Source: Ophiothrix spiculata (Eukaryota > Echinodermata > Ophiuroidea > Amphilepidida > Ophiotrichidae). Taken from it: a DNA stretch of 21,050 bases. The stretch is from the NCBI GenBank assembly GCA_000969725.1, contig JXSR01S073409.1. One strand, 5' to 3'. Shown here piece after piece: positions 9,389 through 18,529 of this stretch. The notes beneath the pieces are model-generated. The model made no database searches. It had not been told where the DNA came from and saw only the letters and a list, made by a program, of their open reading frames with translations. The translations under genes and the position numbers were made by a program. How positions within the stretch are numbered: position 1 is the stretch's first letter; each line of letters starts with the position of its first letter.

Positions 9389-9780
9389 GAATTTATCACT
9401 TGTTGTAGGCACGGATTATTAAAACGAAAATTATGCAAAATAAGATTTCAAATTTACCTAAATTGTCTTCATAATTGGTGCAAGTCAACCAAGCAATACG
9501 GGTTTGCCAAACAGGTAATATGTAACCGTATTACGCGGTTTAAGGATAAGTTCGTGTGCGCGACTTTTGCAAGCGCGCAATCAAAACACATCACCCACAG
9601 TCATTCCTGCATGATAACTTTTTGATTACGCGGTCAAGGTTATTTTTAGACTTAAAATATGTAATTATATATTAATTGGCTTTCGACCAATGGGATTCAA
9701 GGACTTAATTCAACCAAGTGATAAAAACTCGAACCATTATTTTCTGATATGTCTGTTCACCTCAAACCAGTCATAAAGGT
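9389..9780. other. Unassigned region
   Basis: Contains short CpG-bearing words (TTACGCGGTTTAAGG, GATTACGCGGTCAAGG, an imperfect repeat about 80 bp apart) but no supported gene or transposon. Confidence 0.4.
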
Positions 9781-9785
9781 GGCAA

Positions 9786-9915
9786 ACTTCATTTTGCGCT
9801 ACAGGTAAAAATACATGCTAAGATTTAATTTGGCGAAATGTGATTCTTTAGATTCATTATCTTTATGCTTGCTATAAAACACCTGCAAAGTCTCATTTCA
9901 AGAAAAAAATTTAGA
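9786..9915 (-). mobile_element. Diverged fragment of the 16597-17033 MITE family
   Basis: The sequence from AACTTCATTTTGCGCTACAG through GCAAAGTCTCATTTCAAGAA follows, in order and with about 65-70% identity, the reverse complement of roughly 16865-17005. The first 28 bases differ at very few positions. The conserved termini of that family are missing here, so this is an internal remnant. Confidence 0.65.
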
Positions 9916-9981
9916 GAATAAAAGATTAAGATTTTATTGTTTTGCCTGTCATCTATTATCTCATAATGGATGGGCGTACAT

Positions 9982-10030
9982 TATTTTGAGTAATGGGTGC
10001 CCCTGCAGGGGTTGCCCATTACTCAAAATA
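9982..10030. repeat. 49-bp near-perfect palindrome without a loop
   Basis: TATTTTGAGTAATGGG and its exact inverse flank a centre of CCCCTGCAGGGG, with TG on one side opposing TTG on the other as the only imperfection. There is no loop, so it could extrude as a cruciform. The flanks show no obvious duplication. Confidence 0.85.
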
Positions 10031-10616
10031 GATATACATGTACATCGATTACCAAAACAGTGTATATTAGGCGTACGTTTGGGCTCGATTGATGTGTGAC
10101 TAAGCCCTAATGGTATTGGTTCAAATAATTCTTGGACATGAAAATTCAAGAGCCATGTCTTTTGTTCAACAAATTACTTACCTACCTGTAGTAAATCAAC
10201 ATTAAAAACATTTATTGTCAAAAGTTTAATTAAAACATTTATTCTAACCATGATTGACATAAAATGCAACAATAATATCAATTGATTTCATAAATACAGA
10301 AATACTGTTTACAACTGTCGTCTACAACTATCAGTTAATTCTGATTAGTTTCTGGGGATGGTCATGCAAGTGCAAGAAATTCATATATGCAATTGCTGCC
10401 ATTTTTCATAACTGATTACCCGAATGGGAGTATATAAATCCATGATACAGTTATTAACTGGAAAAAAAGTTCTAAAGTTACTTAACCATAAATCATTTGC
10501 AAGATCGGAAGATAACATATATTTTATGATTGATGATAATTTTCTTATATTCCAATCAACCCATCAATCTAAATGTTAGGGTACCAGCCCGAAAATTAAG
10601 TCGGGTACCCAGGTAC
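10031..10616. other. Unassigned AT-rich stretch before the hAT MITE
   Basis: I see nothing coding. A small imperfect palindrome GGGTACC...GGTACCC lies at about 10580-10609, just outside the hAT element. Confidence 0.4.
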
Positions 10617-10624
10617 TAAATTAC

Positions 10625-11069
10625 TAAGGTTTCTGTCGAGATTGTTTTTTTATGTCGACATGTCGCAATAATTTGTTGTCGACGTCGACATATGTGTCGA
10701 ACATTAAGTTGATATCAAAGAGTTTGTTTTTGCGGAAAAAAACGAAATTGTTTGGATAAGCTTAATGGCACGTAGACTTACCTACAACATAGTAATGTAC
10801 TTGTTATTTCTGTGTACGACAATATGGATGATATAAAGTTGATATTTTGTAACTTTTTTGATGTGAGCTATTGTGATAACGTCAAGGACGGTTGTAAATA
10901 ACGAACAACTAATAAGTATTAAATTATTTATGCAACAAATTTTAACACTACTGCTAATAAACAGCCATAACTTGACAATTACACGTTAGTTTTTATGAAA
11001 TTTTACTTGCCCAGTTTTGTCAACAAATGAGATTTCATGTCGACATAAGGCCTGTCGACAGAAACCTTA
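10625..11069. mobile_element. 445-bp hAT-type MITE with exact 8-bp target duplication
   Basis: Perfect 15-bp terminal inverted repeats, TAAGGTTTCTGTCGA at 10625-10639 and its inverse at 11055-11069, are flanked by an exact 8-bp duplication TAAATTAC (10617-10624 and 11070-11077). An 8-bp duplication with TIRs of this length is the hAT signature. Several TGTCGACA-like words lie just inside each end (ATGTCGACATG, GTCGACGTCGACA on the left; ATGTCGACATAAGG on the right), probably transposase-binding sites. There is no transposase ORF. Intact ends suggest this is one of the younger insertions. Confidence 0.93.
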
Positions 11070-11077
11070 TAAATTAC

Positions 11078-11470
11078 CCATAAAATTCCAGGCCTACTCG
11101 TGACTAGGATTTTACAAAATATAACATATGGCAACCATCACAGATGTGCCTTTCTTGCACTTACATGACAAGCTTTAATTTTGTTGCGATATCACAATGA
11201 CTTGTTTTTCAAAAGAAATCCCAAACAAGCTCAGAAAATCCTGCGGTGGCAAGAAAGACAACCATTCACTAAAGCAAGTGCATAATACTGCCAACAAAAT
11301 AAAACACAGTATGTGTAATGCAGATCAATTGCAAGCTACTTCCTTTTCCCTTCAGGATAGTAAATCTATTGATCTGACGTAGACAAAATTTCAACACAAG
11401 ATTTTTTGGTTGGAATTAACTGTTGAGACCTCCCAAACAAGATATTCAAAATGTAGGAAAATGTACGCTT
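11078..11470. other. Unassigned stretch
   Basis: A short ORF at 11197-11382 has no recognisable domain and no splice context. No paired repeats were detected. Confidence 0.4.
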
Positions 11471-12539
11471 GTCAAAGGTGACTAATTTGCATAAAACAAA
11501 ATGGCCACCTAAACAAGTGGTGAAATTTTGAAATAGGTCAAATCTTGTTAAAAATCACACCAACATGTTCCTCTCACCACAAGGAAGCAGAAAAAGTATA
11601 CTTTGTATGTCTGAAATATGGTACTGGAGTTATAGCCAAAAATGTGAAAGATCATATCAGAGGTTGCGGATTTGGCCCTATGGGAGTCCAAAATTTCAAA
11701 ATTTTCTGATTTTGTTCAAACTGGTCTCAACTGTTCCTCTTGCAAAAGTATCTACACAAAGTGATAGTATGCAGTGTGTCAGATCAATTCTTGCCATAGT
11801 AGCAGAAAAAACAAAAGTTCCTATTTACCCTTGCATTGGTCACTTTTGTGCCTGTAGCACAAAGTTTCCTTGACCTGTAACCATAGCAACAACTGATCTG
11901 ATGCACTGCAAACTATAACTTTGTGTAGACAGTTTTACAAAAGGAACAATTTGACACCAGTTTGAACAAAATCGGACACTTTTGAAATTGTGGACTCCCA
12001 TTGGGCCAAATCTGTGACCTTTCACATTTTTGGCTATAACTCCAGGAGAGTTTTTGAAAAAAAGTTCCATTTTTTATTGAATTGTTAAATAAATGATCTT
12101 TTCCCTTTTTACAGCTACAGTGCAATATACAGGTTGATTTTCCTCTGGCTCAAAATGTGTGTTTTTACCAAGTGCAATATTGATCACCCTTCGTTTATTT
12201 ACCTCAGTTTATATTTTTAAAAGTTTGAATGTTTTAAAATTTCTATTTTGAATATCTGTATATACTTCACATGACTTTTAAGTGTATTCTGTATAATATT
12301 ACCTGTTTTTATATAGTTCTATTGTAAATTTGCATGTAATTTGACCTCTGGGTCACGATGTGCTTTTAATAAATACCAAATGAATGAATGAATGAACCAT
12401 ATTTCAGACATAAGTAAAAGTATACTTTTTCATGAGAGGAACATGTTGCTGTGGTTTTGAGCTAGATTTGACCAATTTTGAAATTTCACCCCCTGTTTTG
12501 GTAGCCACTTTGTTTTATGCAAATTAACTAACTTTGACC
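11471..12539. mobile_element. Long inverted-repeat element interrupted by an L2-like insertion
   Basis: The left arm runs 11471 to about 11805. The right arm is its inverse, in two pieces: about 11877-12045 and 12396-12539. Shared landmarks are GAGTTATAGCCAAAAATGTG, GATTTTGTTCAAACTGGT, AAAGTATACTTT and TTTGCATAAAACAAA. Arm identity is roughly 80% with several small indels. Without the 350-bp insert the element would be about 720 bp with a 70-bp spacer. The ORFs here are translations of the arms and not genes. No target duplication could be defined. Confidence 0.8.
12046..12395 (+). mobile_element. L2/CR1-like LINE 3'-end insertion with (TGAA)n tail
   Basis: This 350-bp block breaks the right arm: CTATAACTCCAG at 12034-12045 and ACCATATTTCAGAC at 12396 are contiguous in the left arm's inverse. 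It ends AATAAATACCAAATGAATGA, a terminal TGAA repeat of the kind known from L2-clade LINEs. It contains CCTCTGGGTCACGATGTGC before the tail, and no reverse-transcriptase frame. This fits a 5'-truncated LINE 3' UTR inserted after the fold-back formed. Confidence 0.75.
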
Positions 12540-12823
12540 ATGCAACACTGCGTGCATGTTGATTGTTTGACTTGATTTGTATGAAAATTACATCATTCAT
12601 ACAATGCACAGTGAAACATACACATTGGCTGTGTTCAGTTGTCCATATTAGGACATATACGTAGTAAATGTAGTGACTTCCATCTAGAGGATGAGTCGTT
12701 AGCCAAAATCCAACATAATAAATAAATATAAATGACAAAAGTTCACCTAACATCCTAAAACTTATAAATACCTAATTGTACATAACTCAATTGAATTGCT
12801 TGACCCGTACAAACACTGTTTTT

Positions 12824-13092
12824 TAAGGCCAAACCATAGTCAGCCTTCAAACAAAATTTTCAATACCAAACATTTGGTCGTGACGTCAAAATGAAGAGTG
12901 ACTTCAAATAAAATAACTTCAACACTGAGTTGAGACCAAATAAAATTTGCGCTACATGTGTTGAATTGTCATATACATAAATGCCGGTTACCGGTTTATA
13001 CTTTAAATTCGATCGCAAATGTTTGATGACGTCTTGACCAAATGTTTAGTAGAGAAAATTTTGTTTGAAGGCTGACTATGTTTTGGCCCTTA
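12824..13092. mobile_element. 269-bp MITE with about 36-bp TIRs
   Basis: The left terminus TAAGGCCAAACCATAGTCAG continues into CCTTCAAACAAAATTTT. The right end (about 13055-13092) is its inverse with one extra G and one substitution. The interior has two TGACGTC words (12881, 13025) and a central GCCGGTTACCGG near-palindrome (12983-12994). No coding capacity. The target duplication is unclear. Confidence 0.82.
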
Positions 13093-13192
13093 TTCATTAA
13101 CATAAACGTGGACTTAACATTCTGGGCATTGTGTATGAGGCATTCTTCCTGTCGGCAATTGCCGGAAAGTGTAAAATAGGCTTCTGGAATTC

Positions 13193-13381
13193 TCAGAAAG
13201 TTTTGTTTTGAAAAGGTCTATATTTCAATTCCATCTGGAATGCACATTTAGTCCATGATCTTCCATAGGGAGGTGTGAGATACATATAAAATAGCCCATT
13301 AAACCATGCGGCTCCACTGATGCTATATCCACTGTCCATCTCTTGTATGATAACTGATGAGGAATCCAGATTCCTATTCAA
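13193..13381 (-). other. Open frame of 62 codons, probably not a gene
   Basis: The frame is open and not obviously part of a repeat, with an aromatic-rich segment (NGLFYMYLTPPYGRSW). It lacks a credible acceptor or donor at its ends and resembles no family I know. Kept as a weak candidate only, since the surrounding region has no other annotation. Confidence 0.12.
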
Positions 13382-13484
13382 AACACTTCCTATTTAAATC
13401 CTTGTGTTAGGCACATACACATGTGAAGTTTGACATATATGTCCAAATACGCCACAGACCGGAGTTAGCTATAATCACGAAAAC

Positions 13485-13552
13485 CCCGTTGGCTTGCCTC
13501 AGTGAATGTTAGATCGGGAAGCAAGAGGTCCCGGGTTCGATTCCGGAGGGAA
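13485..13552 (+). repeat. Degenerate tRNA-like sequence (SINE head or tRNA pseudogene)
   Basis: GGTTCGATTCC (a perfect RNA polymerase III B box) lies at 13534-13544. A D-arm-like GCCTCAGTGAATGTTAGA lies about 30 bp upstream, where an A box would be. The T stem has lost pairing (CCCGGG against CCGGAG) and the acceptor ends do not pair, so a working tRNA is unlikely. No SINE tail is recognised within the next 200 bp. Confidence 0.5.
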
Positions 13553-13559
13553 ACCACTC

Positions 13560-14025
13560 ATTTTTAACATGTAAATTTCTGAGGAGATAGTTTTTAAACG
13601 AAGAGGTGCTTAAAAGTGTTAGGGCTAAACCATAGATTTAGAGGGGAGATACCAGACTCGGCACCATTTTTATCCGTGCTTGGGGACCAAATTGGGGGTA
13701 TTTGGGTTTTGCCTGTGATGCATAGCATCTTGCCGTAATGTGCAAATTATTGAAAACACGCACATACGCTTAGCATACAGTTTGGTGTATCATTTGCATA
13801 AAGCATTTGCGGGGTTTGTCTCTACGCGCAACCAGGTACCTCCACTTTGAGTTCCTAAATGGATGGTTTTCCCAAGACTTGAACTTCACCCAAATTCTAC
13901 ATTCAGTAAGGCAAACTACCGGACTGTCAAAGAGAACAGTAATTTTGTGTTCATAGATATTAAACTATGGTACAACTATGATGTATTTGGACTTGGGTGA
14001 TTTTATTTATTTTCTGGAATGGGAT
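13560..14025. other. Unassigned stretch
   Basis: No supported gene. Weak complementarity (ACTTCACCCAAA near 13885 and ACTTGGGTGA near 13991) might mark a decayed element of about 110 bp but is too short to call. Confidence 0.35.
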
Positions 14026-14560
14026 GGTGGGGCAAGCTCCACTATAGCTTGGAATGTACATCAATATATATTCCAGGAGTGTACATCAATGTACATCTGA
14101 CGGATTGTACATGCATCACCACACACTGCATACTATGTGATAAGGTGTGCGTTGAAGGGCATATCTGTAGAATACATAATTATGACAAATAGACATATAT
14201 GCAGAGCTGAATAAAGCAGCATGGAACTATACTTTGATCAACACTTAAAAGGCGGGAATTATGAGGCTTTTCTTCCTCCGCAAGTAAACATAATCTCGCT
14301 TACACGCGCGCCGTCGACACTGATGCACGAGTCACACATGCAACGCCCGCTGCGTCTCCTGCATTTGTGCTGTGTTCAGCTATAACTAGCTATGCATGCG
14401 CTTATCTGTATTAATTCACGATATGAAGAGGCCCGCCTATTTGGTGTTGATCAAAGTATAGATTTGGTTGACTTTTTATAGTGGAGACACAATCTTCCAC
14501 AATCTACATTCCTAGAATGTACATCAATGTAGATTTTAGCACCAGTGGGGCTTGCCCTAT
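14026..14560. mobile_element. TIR element interrupted by a nested MITE
   Basis: The ends GGGGCAAGCTCCACT (left) and AGTGGGGCTTGCCC (right) are inverted. Both continue into repeated GTACATCAAT / ATTGATGTAC words and AGAATGTACA-like blocks, giving arms of about 50 bp with moderate identity. The middle is occupied by a second TIR element at 14228-14460. The outer pairing is less exact than the inner one, in line with greater age. Confidence 0.55.
14228..14460. mobile_element. 233-bp MITE nested in an older element
   Basis: The terminal inverted repeats read TATACTTTGATCAACAC at both ends (the first 17 bp are perfect) and extend to GGCGGG, about 29 bp in all. TATA at both ends suggests a TA or TATA target typical of Tc1/mariner MITEs. 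The interior is CpG-rich (CACGCGCGCCGTCGAC) and non-coding. Confidence 0.82.
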
Positions 14561-15016
14561 AAGTGAGTCAGTGTTAGAGTTAGAAACACAGTCAGAAAGC
14601 AGTCATCATTACTGTCTGGGTTATCATACAGAATCTATTCGATCACTCACAAACAGCGTTCCTGCTAAGGTCGAATTTCTGAAAATTAGTGAATTTATTC
14701 AGCCAATTTTAAGCCCCAACTTACGCTTTTGGCGCAAACTCTTCAACTTTTTCAAACTTGGTCAAATTGGCATAAGCTCAAAAACTTTAAAGGGAACACT
14801 GCTCACAAGTAAGTAATACTTATCAAAGTCACTGCCAAAATTCCTCGGACAAGATCAGTCACGTGACCACCAATTGCAGGGTACTGATCGCGTTTGTAAA
14901 CAATTGGCCCTTTACTCTGGATGTTTATGTATATCGTCTGATGAATTGTGACGCCGGCTATAATTGTTATTGTACCAGACATTGCCACAGTGTGACCAAC
15001 ACTTCAAACTGTACAT
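14561..15016. other. Unassigned stretch with an E-box palindrome
   Basis: Contains GTCACGTGAC at 14858-14867, and the 16-mer GTCACGTGACCACCAA recurs with one change at 20015-20030. An open frame through 14632-14808 is bounded by a weak AG and a good GTAAGT donor but looks like nothing known. No gene is called. Confidence 0.35.
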
Positions 15017-15018
15017 TA

Positions 15019-15467
15019 TATGTGACCCGTCATATCGAAAGGTACCTTAAGGTCGACAAAATTAAAATTGATTTTTTGGTCTCATCTGAAAGATTATATT
15101 TTAAGCTTTAAAATGACACCTTGCTTTTGGTTATTGGATGTTCGATTACAAAGTTACATCCAATTTGGTAAAAGGTATCGGGCTGATTCCGAAAACTAAA
15201 GTTCTGAGAAAATCAAGTTTAAATTTTCTGTATTGGTTAAACGTGAATGGAGAAAGGATTTTTATCTCGGTTTTTAAAACATTTGTCTTATGTTTTGGAT
15301 GTTGGAACCTGATTAATATGATAGAATACACTTCAAATGTAACGTTTCTGATGAAATTAGAAATTCGACCTTGGACGTGATTTTTGACTATGCTCAGCTT
15401 CAATGGCCTGTATCTCGTAATTTACTATGCCGGTATTAAGGTACCTTTTGATATGACGGGTCACATA
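15019..15467. mobile_element. 449-bp Tc1/mariner-like MITE, TATGTGACCCG ends
   Basis: The termini TATGTGACCCGTCATATC are identical at both ends for 18 bp. They continue AAAGGTACCTTAA with one mismatch in between, giving TIRs of about 33 bp. TA lies outside each end (15017-15018 and 15468-15469). The interior is open on both strands for about 80 codons, but the two frames are antisense to each other and have no transposase motif. I consider them chance ORFs. Confidence 0.88.
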
Positions 15468-15626
15468 TACCTTAGTACCAATCATTTAGATTACACAGCT
15501 CTCTTCTGAGATCTGAACCAAAATAAAGCAAACAACCGAGATCAAAACTTGTTATATGCTGCACTAAATCAGTTTGTATCCTTGATAAATAATAAACTTT
15601 GAAGTATGCAGTAATCATCCCATTAA

Positions 15627-16154
15627 AGGGACTAGCCTAGATTCCACTTCGAATGAAAAACATATGAAATGCTCTAAATAAAGCCTAAAAGTGTAGTAAA
15701 TCCAAAAAAGTACCAACAATTACACAGAAATGGCTCAAACTTAGAGAGAATTTACAATTTATCATTCTGTGATGGTGGTGTGACTATCCTGTGTTTTCTA
15801 AATCCTAATTTTGTACCTCAGATGGATTTACCAGATAAAAGATCAAATGAAGCTCCTGCAGGTAATTTAAATATATATTTAAAAGAGAAACAATTTTATC
15901 AAAAATAATTTGTTTACCCATCACAGATGTGTAGAAACAAGATCTTTTTTCAATTTGAAACTAGAAACATTGTTCACAACATTTTTTTGCGCCGGTGCAA
16001 AAAATTAAAGTTGGTAAAGAATTGCAATTTTCTCCAATATTCCTCAAAACCTTTGAAAACTACTGGTTGGTTATAATACTATAAACATGTTCTATTGATT
16101 CATGTAAAAAATATGCAGGTAACAAATTAGTGGGAAGAATCTAGGCCAGTCCCT
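15627..16154. mobile_element. 528-bp TTAA-type non-autonomous transposon
   Basis: TTAA at 15623-15626 and 16155-16158 flanks the termini AGGGACTAGCCTAGATTC and (inverted) AGGGACTGGCCTAGATTC, with one mismatch in 18 bp. TTAA duplication is shared by piggyBac and Kolobok elements. Ends starting AGGG rather than CCC lean towards Kolobok, but this is inference. The interior is AT-rich and carries no transposase. Confidence 0.85.
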
Positions 16155-16163
16155 TTAATGTGC

Positions 16164-16200
16164 ATAAACCAATATGACCATGCAGGTCATATTGGTTTAT
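16164..16200. repeat. Perfect 16-bp hairpin next to the TTAA element
   Basis: ATAAACCAATATGACC and its exact inverse surround a 5-base loop ATGCA. It starts 6 bp outside the TTAA duplication of the element at 15627-16154, so it may be a separate small palindromic insertion or a feature of the target site. Confidence 0.85.
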
Positions 16201-16594
16201 ACAAGATCTTTTTCGAACCATAACTATGTACCCAATCTTGCTGAATATTCAAATGAGTTTATATCATGTTTGTCCATGTGGTAGCAACAAAGGTGGTTAA
16301 AAATAGCATGAACGATTCATGTACAAGAAATATTAATACACAGTGATTTGATTTGGTCTTAATCAATCCTAATCAATCATTACTAGTCTCTTACACAATA
16401 CAAAACCACCAGTTCACAATGTTGTAGAATACACGGGATACACTATGGATTTCATAACAGAGTCTGATTGCTGCTGCATACTTCAAGGTTTGTATAGTTT
16501 AGTGAAAATCTTAAGAGACATACAGAATGCACCATATGAAATAAGATGAGAATGAGAATCTTTTAGGAATCTCAAAAATCCACTCAGAAAAATC
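16201..16594. other. Unassigned AT-rich stretch
   Basis: No paired termini, exon or ORF of note. TCTTAATCAATCCTAATCAA near 16356 is a short direct repeat. Confidence 0.4.
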
Positions 16595-16596
16595 TA

Positions 16597-17033
16597 TATG
16601 TGACCGTCCACCCCAAAACAGCAGTAAATGCCAGCTCTTGTCATTTTCACTCCTTGAATTATTTGCAAAGACCATGCTTTAAGGATTAAATTGACACCTT
16701 AATGAACTTCACACGATTTCCAGAAGTCAAGTTATGGTCCGTCAAAGGTTTTCAGGGAGTAAAACGTATAACTGAGATAAACGCGTTCAAAGATTAATAA
16801 GCCCTATATTTTCTGTTGATCGTCTTAAGAATATGCACATTTATTTCACATTTCCTATCATTTTTCTTGAAATGAAACTTTGCTGGTATTTTCTAGTAAG
16901 CGAGGAAGCACTAGGATTGTGAATCTGTCAAAAAATCAATTTCGGCAAATTACGACCTTGACATGTATTTTCACCTGTAGCGCAAAATGAAGTTTCTGGC
17001 ATTTACTGCTCATACGGGCTGGACGGTCACATA
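16597..17033. mobile_element. 437-bp MITE, TATGTGACCGTCCA ends
   Basis: The left terminus TATGTGACCGTCCACCCC and the right terminus (inverse of TATGTGACCGTCCAGCCC) share 14 perfect bases. CAGTAAATGCCAG follows at similar distances inside each end. TA precedes the left end and the right side has TG, a decayed TA target. The first nine bases are the same as those of the element at 15019, suggesting related transposases. It lies about 170 bp past the GID8 stop codon, so it may be transcribed as part of that gene's 3' UTR, and the nearest AATAAA on the gene strand is inside it (16840-16845). A decayed fragment of the family is at 9786-9915. Confidence 0.85.
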
Positions 17034-17205
17034 TGAGAATAGATTCATCCATGACTTCTAGCAATTCTTCCATCCAGGATACATCCAATTTTTGCTCTCC
17101 GCTGAAAATACCAACATATTGGGCTAAGATCCAAGATCTTGTCTCTATACATACGGAAAACTCTCTGGTGTATAGTCTAAGTTGATAAAGACATTCCTAA
17201 TCACT

Positions 17206-17379
17206 TTACTTTGGTCCTGTAAACTCTCCCTTTGCAAGGTCCTTCATTTTTGGAAATTTCACTTTCTTTGAGTCCACTTGGTCCTGAGACCATAGCAATA
17301 GTTTTATCATGTTGGCTAATTTTGGTGTGGAAGCTCGGTTCTCTGCTTCTAAGATTGCGGAATTCAGCTCACTAGCAAC
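17206..17379 (-). CDS. GID8: GID8 (TWA1), last coding exon
   Basis: Encodes the C-terminal 57 residues and a TAA stop (17206-17208) of GID8, a scaffold subunit of the CTLH/GID E3 ubiquitin ligase that works with RanBP9/10, ARMC8 and the MAEA-RMND5 RING pair. The acceptor is TTTCTTAAAACAG at 17380. The exon starts in phase 0 with GTT (Val). The sequence follows vertebrate GID8 as I remember it almost residue by residue: NSAILEAENRASTPKLANMI matches [20 protein letters not shown], and the tail KKVKFPKMKDLAKG matches KKVKYPKMTDLSKG. This is the end of the CRA domain plus the conserved basic tail. The downstream 3' UTR probably runs into the MITE at 16597-17033. Confidence 0.95.
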   Translation of the reverse strand, partial: VASELNSAILEAENRASTPKLANMIKLLLWSQDQVDSKKVKFPKMKDLAKGEFTGPK

Positions 17380-18123
17380 CTGTTTTAAGAAATACAAAAG
17401 CCACAGACAAAAAAATTACAATTAGCTTGATATATAAGTTTGAAATGATATTATGGAGGGGGGTAAGGGCACTCCCATAAGTCAGTAAAAAGCGACTGCC
17501 AACCATAAAACCATGAAATATTGGAATCGTGGTCATCTTTTTGTGCAATACCATATTTTTCATCTCCATATAATATTTGTGATATACAATTGTAACGTTT
17601 TTGTGGTCTTGGCTTGTAATATACATATTTCTGTACAAAATTATATACATATTTTATGTGTATAATTTGTCTTAACCCACTGTGTATGTTACTTTTTACA
17701 TTACACATGGGCATGTGGAAGAACAATGCAGTTTATTGAACATGTTTAACGTATCTAAATAAAGATAGATAATTATTGTTAACGAACACACCTTTTATAG
17801 CTGAAAGTGGGCTTATTTCATACACAGCACAATAATCTACAAATAACTCCCGTTTGATTTTATGCGCAGTGAAAACAATCAGTATTTCAGCCAGGCATCC
17901 CTTTAATTTCTTTCTGTTTTATCGAGGAAGGAAATCTTTGAAATGATGAGCTGTTTGTCATCTTGATATGGTTTCAATACGACACATCTCACATGATGTT
18001 GGAATCGCAAAAATATTTTGAAAATTTGCTAAAATCAATTAAAGTTTCAGCGAGTCAGCAATTTCTGAATGAATGGGAAGTCGGCAATAATTTTTACCAC
18101 CCTATTTGGACAAAGGTCTTGGA

Positions 18124-18400
18124 TAAATAAAATAAAATAAATGTCGCTGCTTATATAGCGCTTTTCCATATTTGATCAAAGCACTTTACATTTATTCCGT
18201 TACCACTAGAATACAGCAAGCTGCCTATTCAAGCGCTCAATGTCAATATTCCTAGTAACTCCCCATATATCGCTTGGGTCGACGAGGCAAGTGTGATAAA
18301 GTGATTTGCCCAGGTTCACAACACGTTGGCACGAACGGGGCTCGAACTCACAACCTCACGCTTATGAGTCCTGCCGATTTCCGCTAGACCACACGCGCCC
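18124..18400 (-). mobile_element. tRNA-derived SINE, tRNA-Met-like head
   Basis: Read on the minus strand, the element starts GGGCGCGTG. It has an A box (TGGTCTAGCGG) and an anticodon loop CTCATAA with CAT in the anticodon position, as in tRNA-Met. A B box, GAGTTCGAGCC, follows. A body with TGGGCAAATCACTTTATC leads to a 3' tail GAAAAGCGCTATATAAGC and (TTTTA)n. The flanks share TCTTG..GGAT words that could be a worn target duplication. It is antisense to nothing: SINE and GID8 are transcribed in the same direction. A 3'-tail relative is at 5742-5820. Confidence 0.88.
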
Positions 18401-18505
18401 ACATCTTGTTTGGATGTAAACAAGACGCCCGGATATCCTATACCTCAAACCAATATTCAATTTATTTGATCTATCTAGCTATCCGACTCAAAACAAATCC
18501 GGCGA

Positions 18506-18529
18506 TACAATAATTCGGCTCCATGAGCG
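18506..18529 (+). repeat. Dispersed repeat unit, copy 1 (TCCATGAGCG)
   Basis: TACAATAATTCGGCTCCATG plus AGCG matches 19933-19956 at 21 of 24 bases, and 19695-19719 on the minus strand less closely. The match weakens outside this core. This copy lies in the GID8 intron, 70 bp before the MITE at 18601. Confidence 0.5.

Noticed and set aside
11565-12125. ORFs of 70-102 codons on both strands
   Set aside because: They translate the two arms of one inverted repeat, and their resemblance is explained by the fold-back.
13485-13552. Functional tRNA gene
   Set aside because: The B box is good, but the T stem and acceptor stem do not pair, so it is a degenerate tRNA-derived sequence.
14481-14816. A 111-codon plus-strand ORF with a GTAAGT donor near its end
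   Set aside because: It begins within a transposon end, has only a weak acceptor-like AG at about 14631, and matches no family I know.
15138-15403. Overlapping ORFs of 80 and 85 codons on opposite strands
   Set aside because: They lie inside a TA-flanked MITE, are antisense to each other and show no transposase motif.
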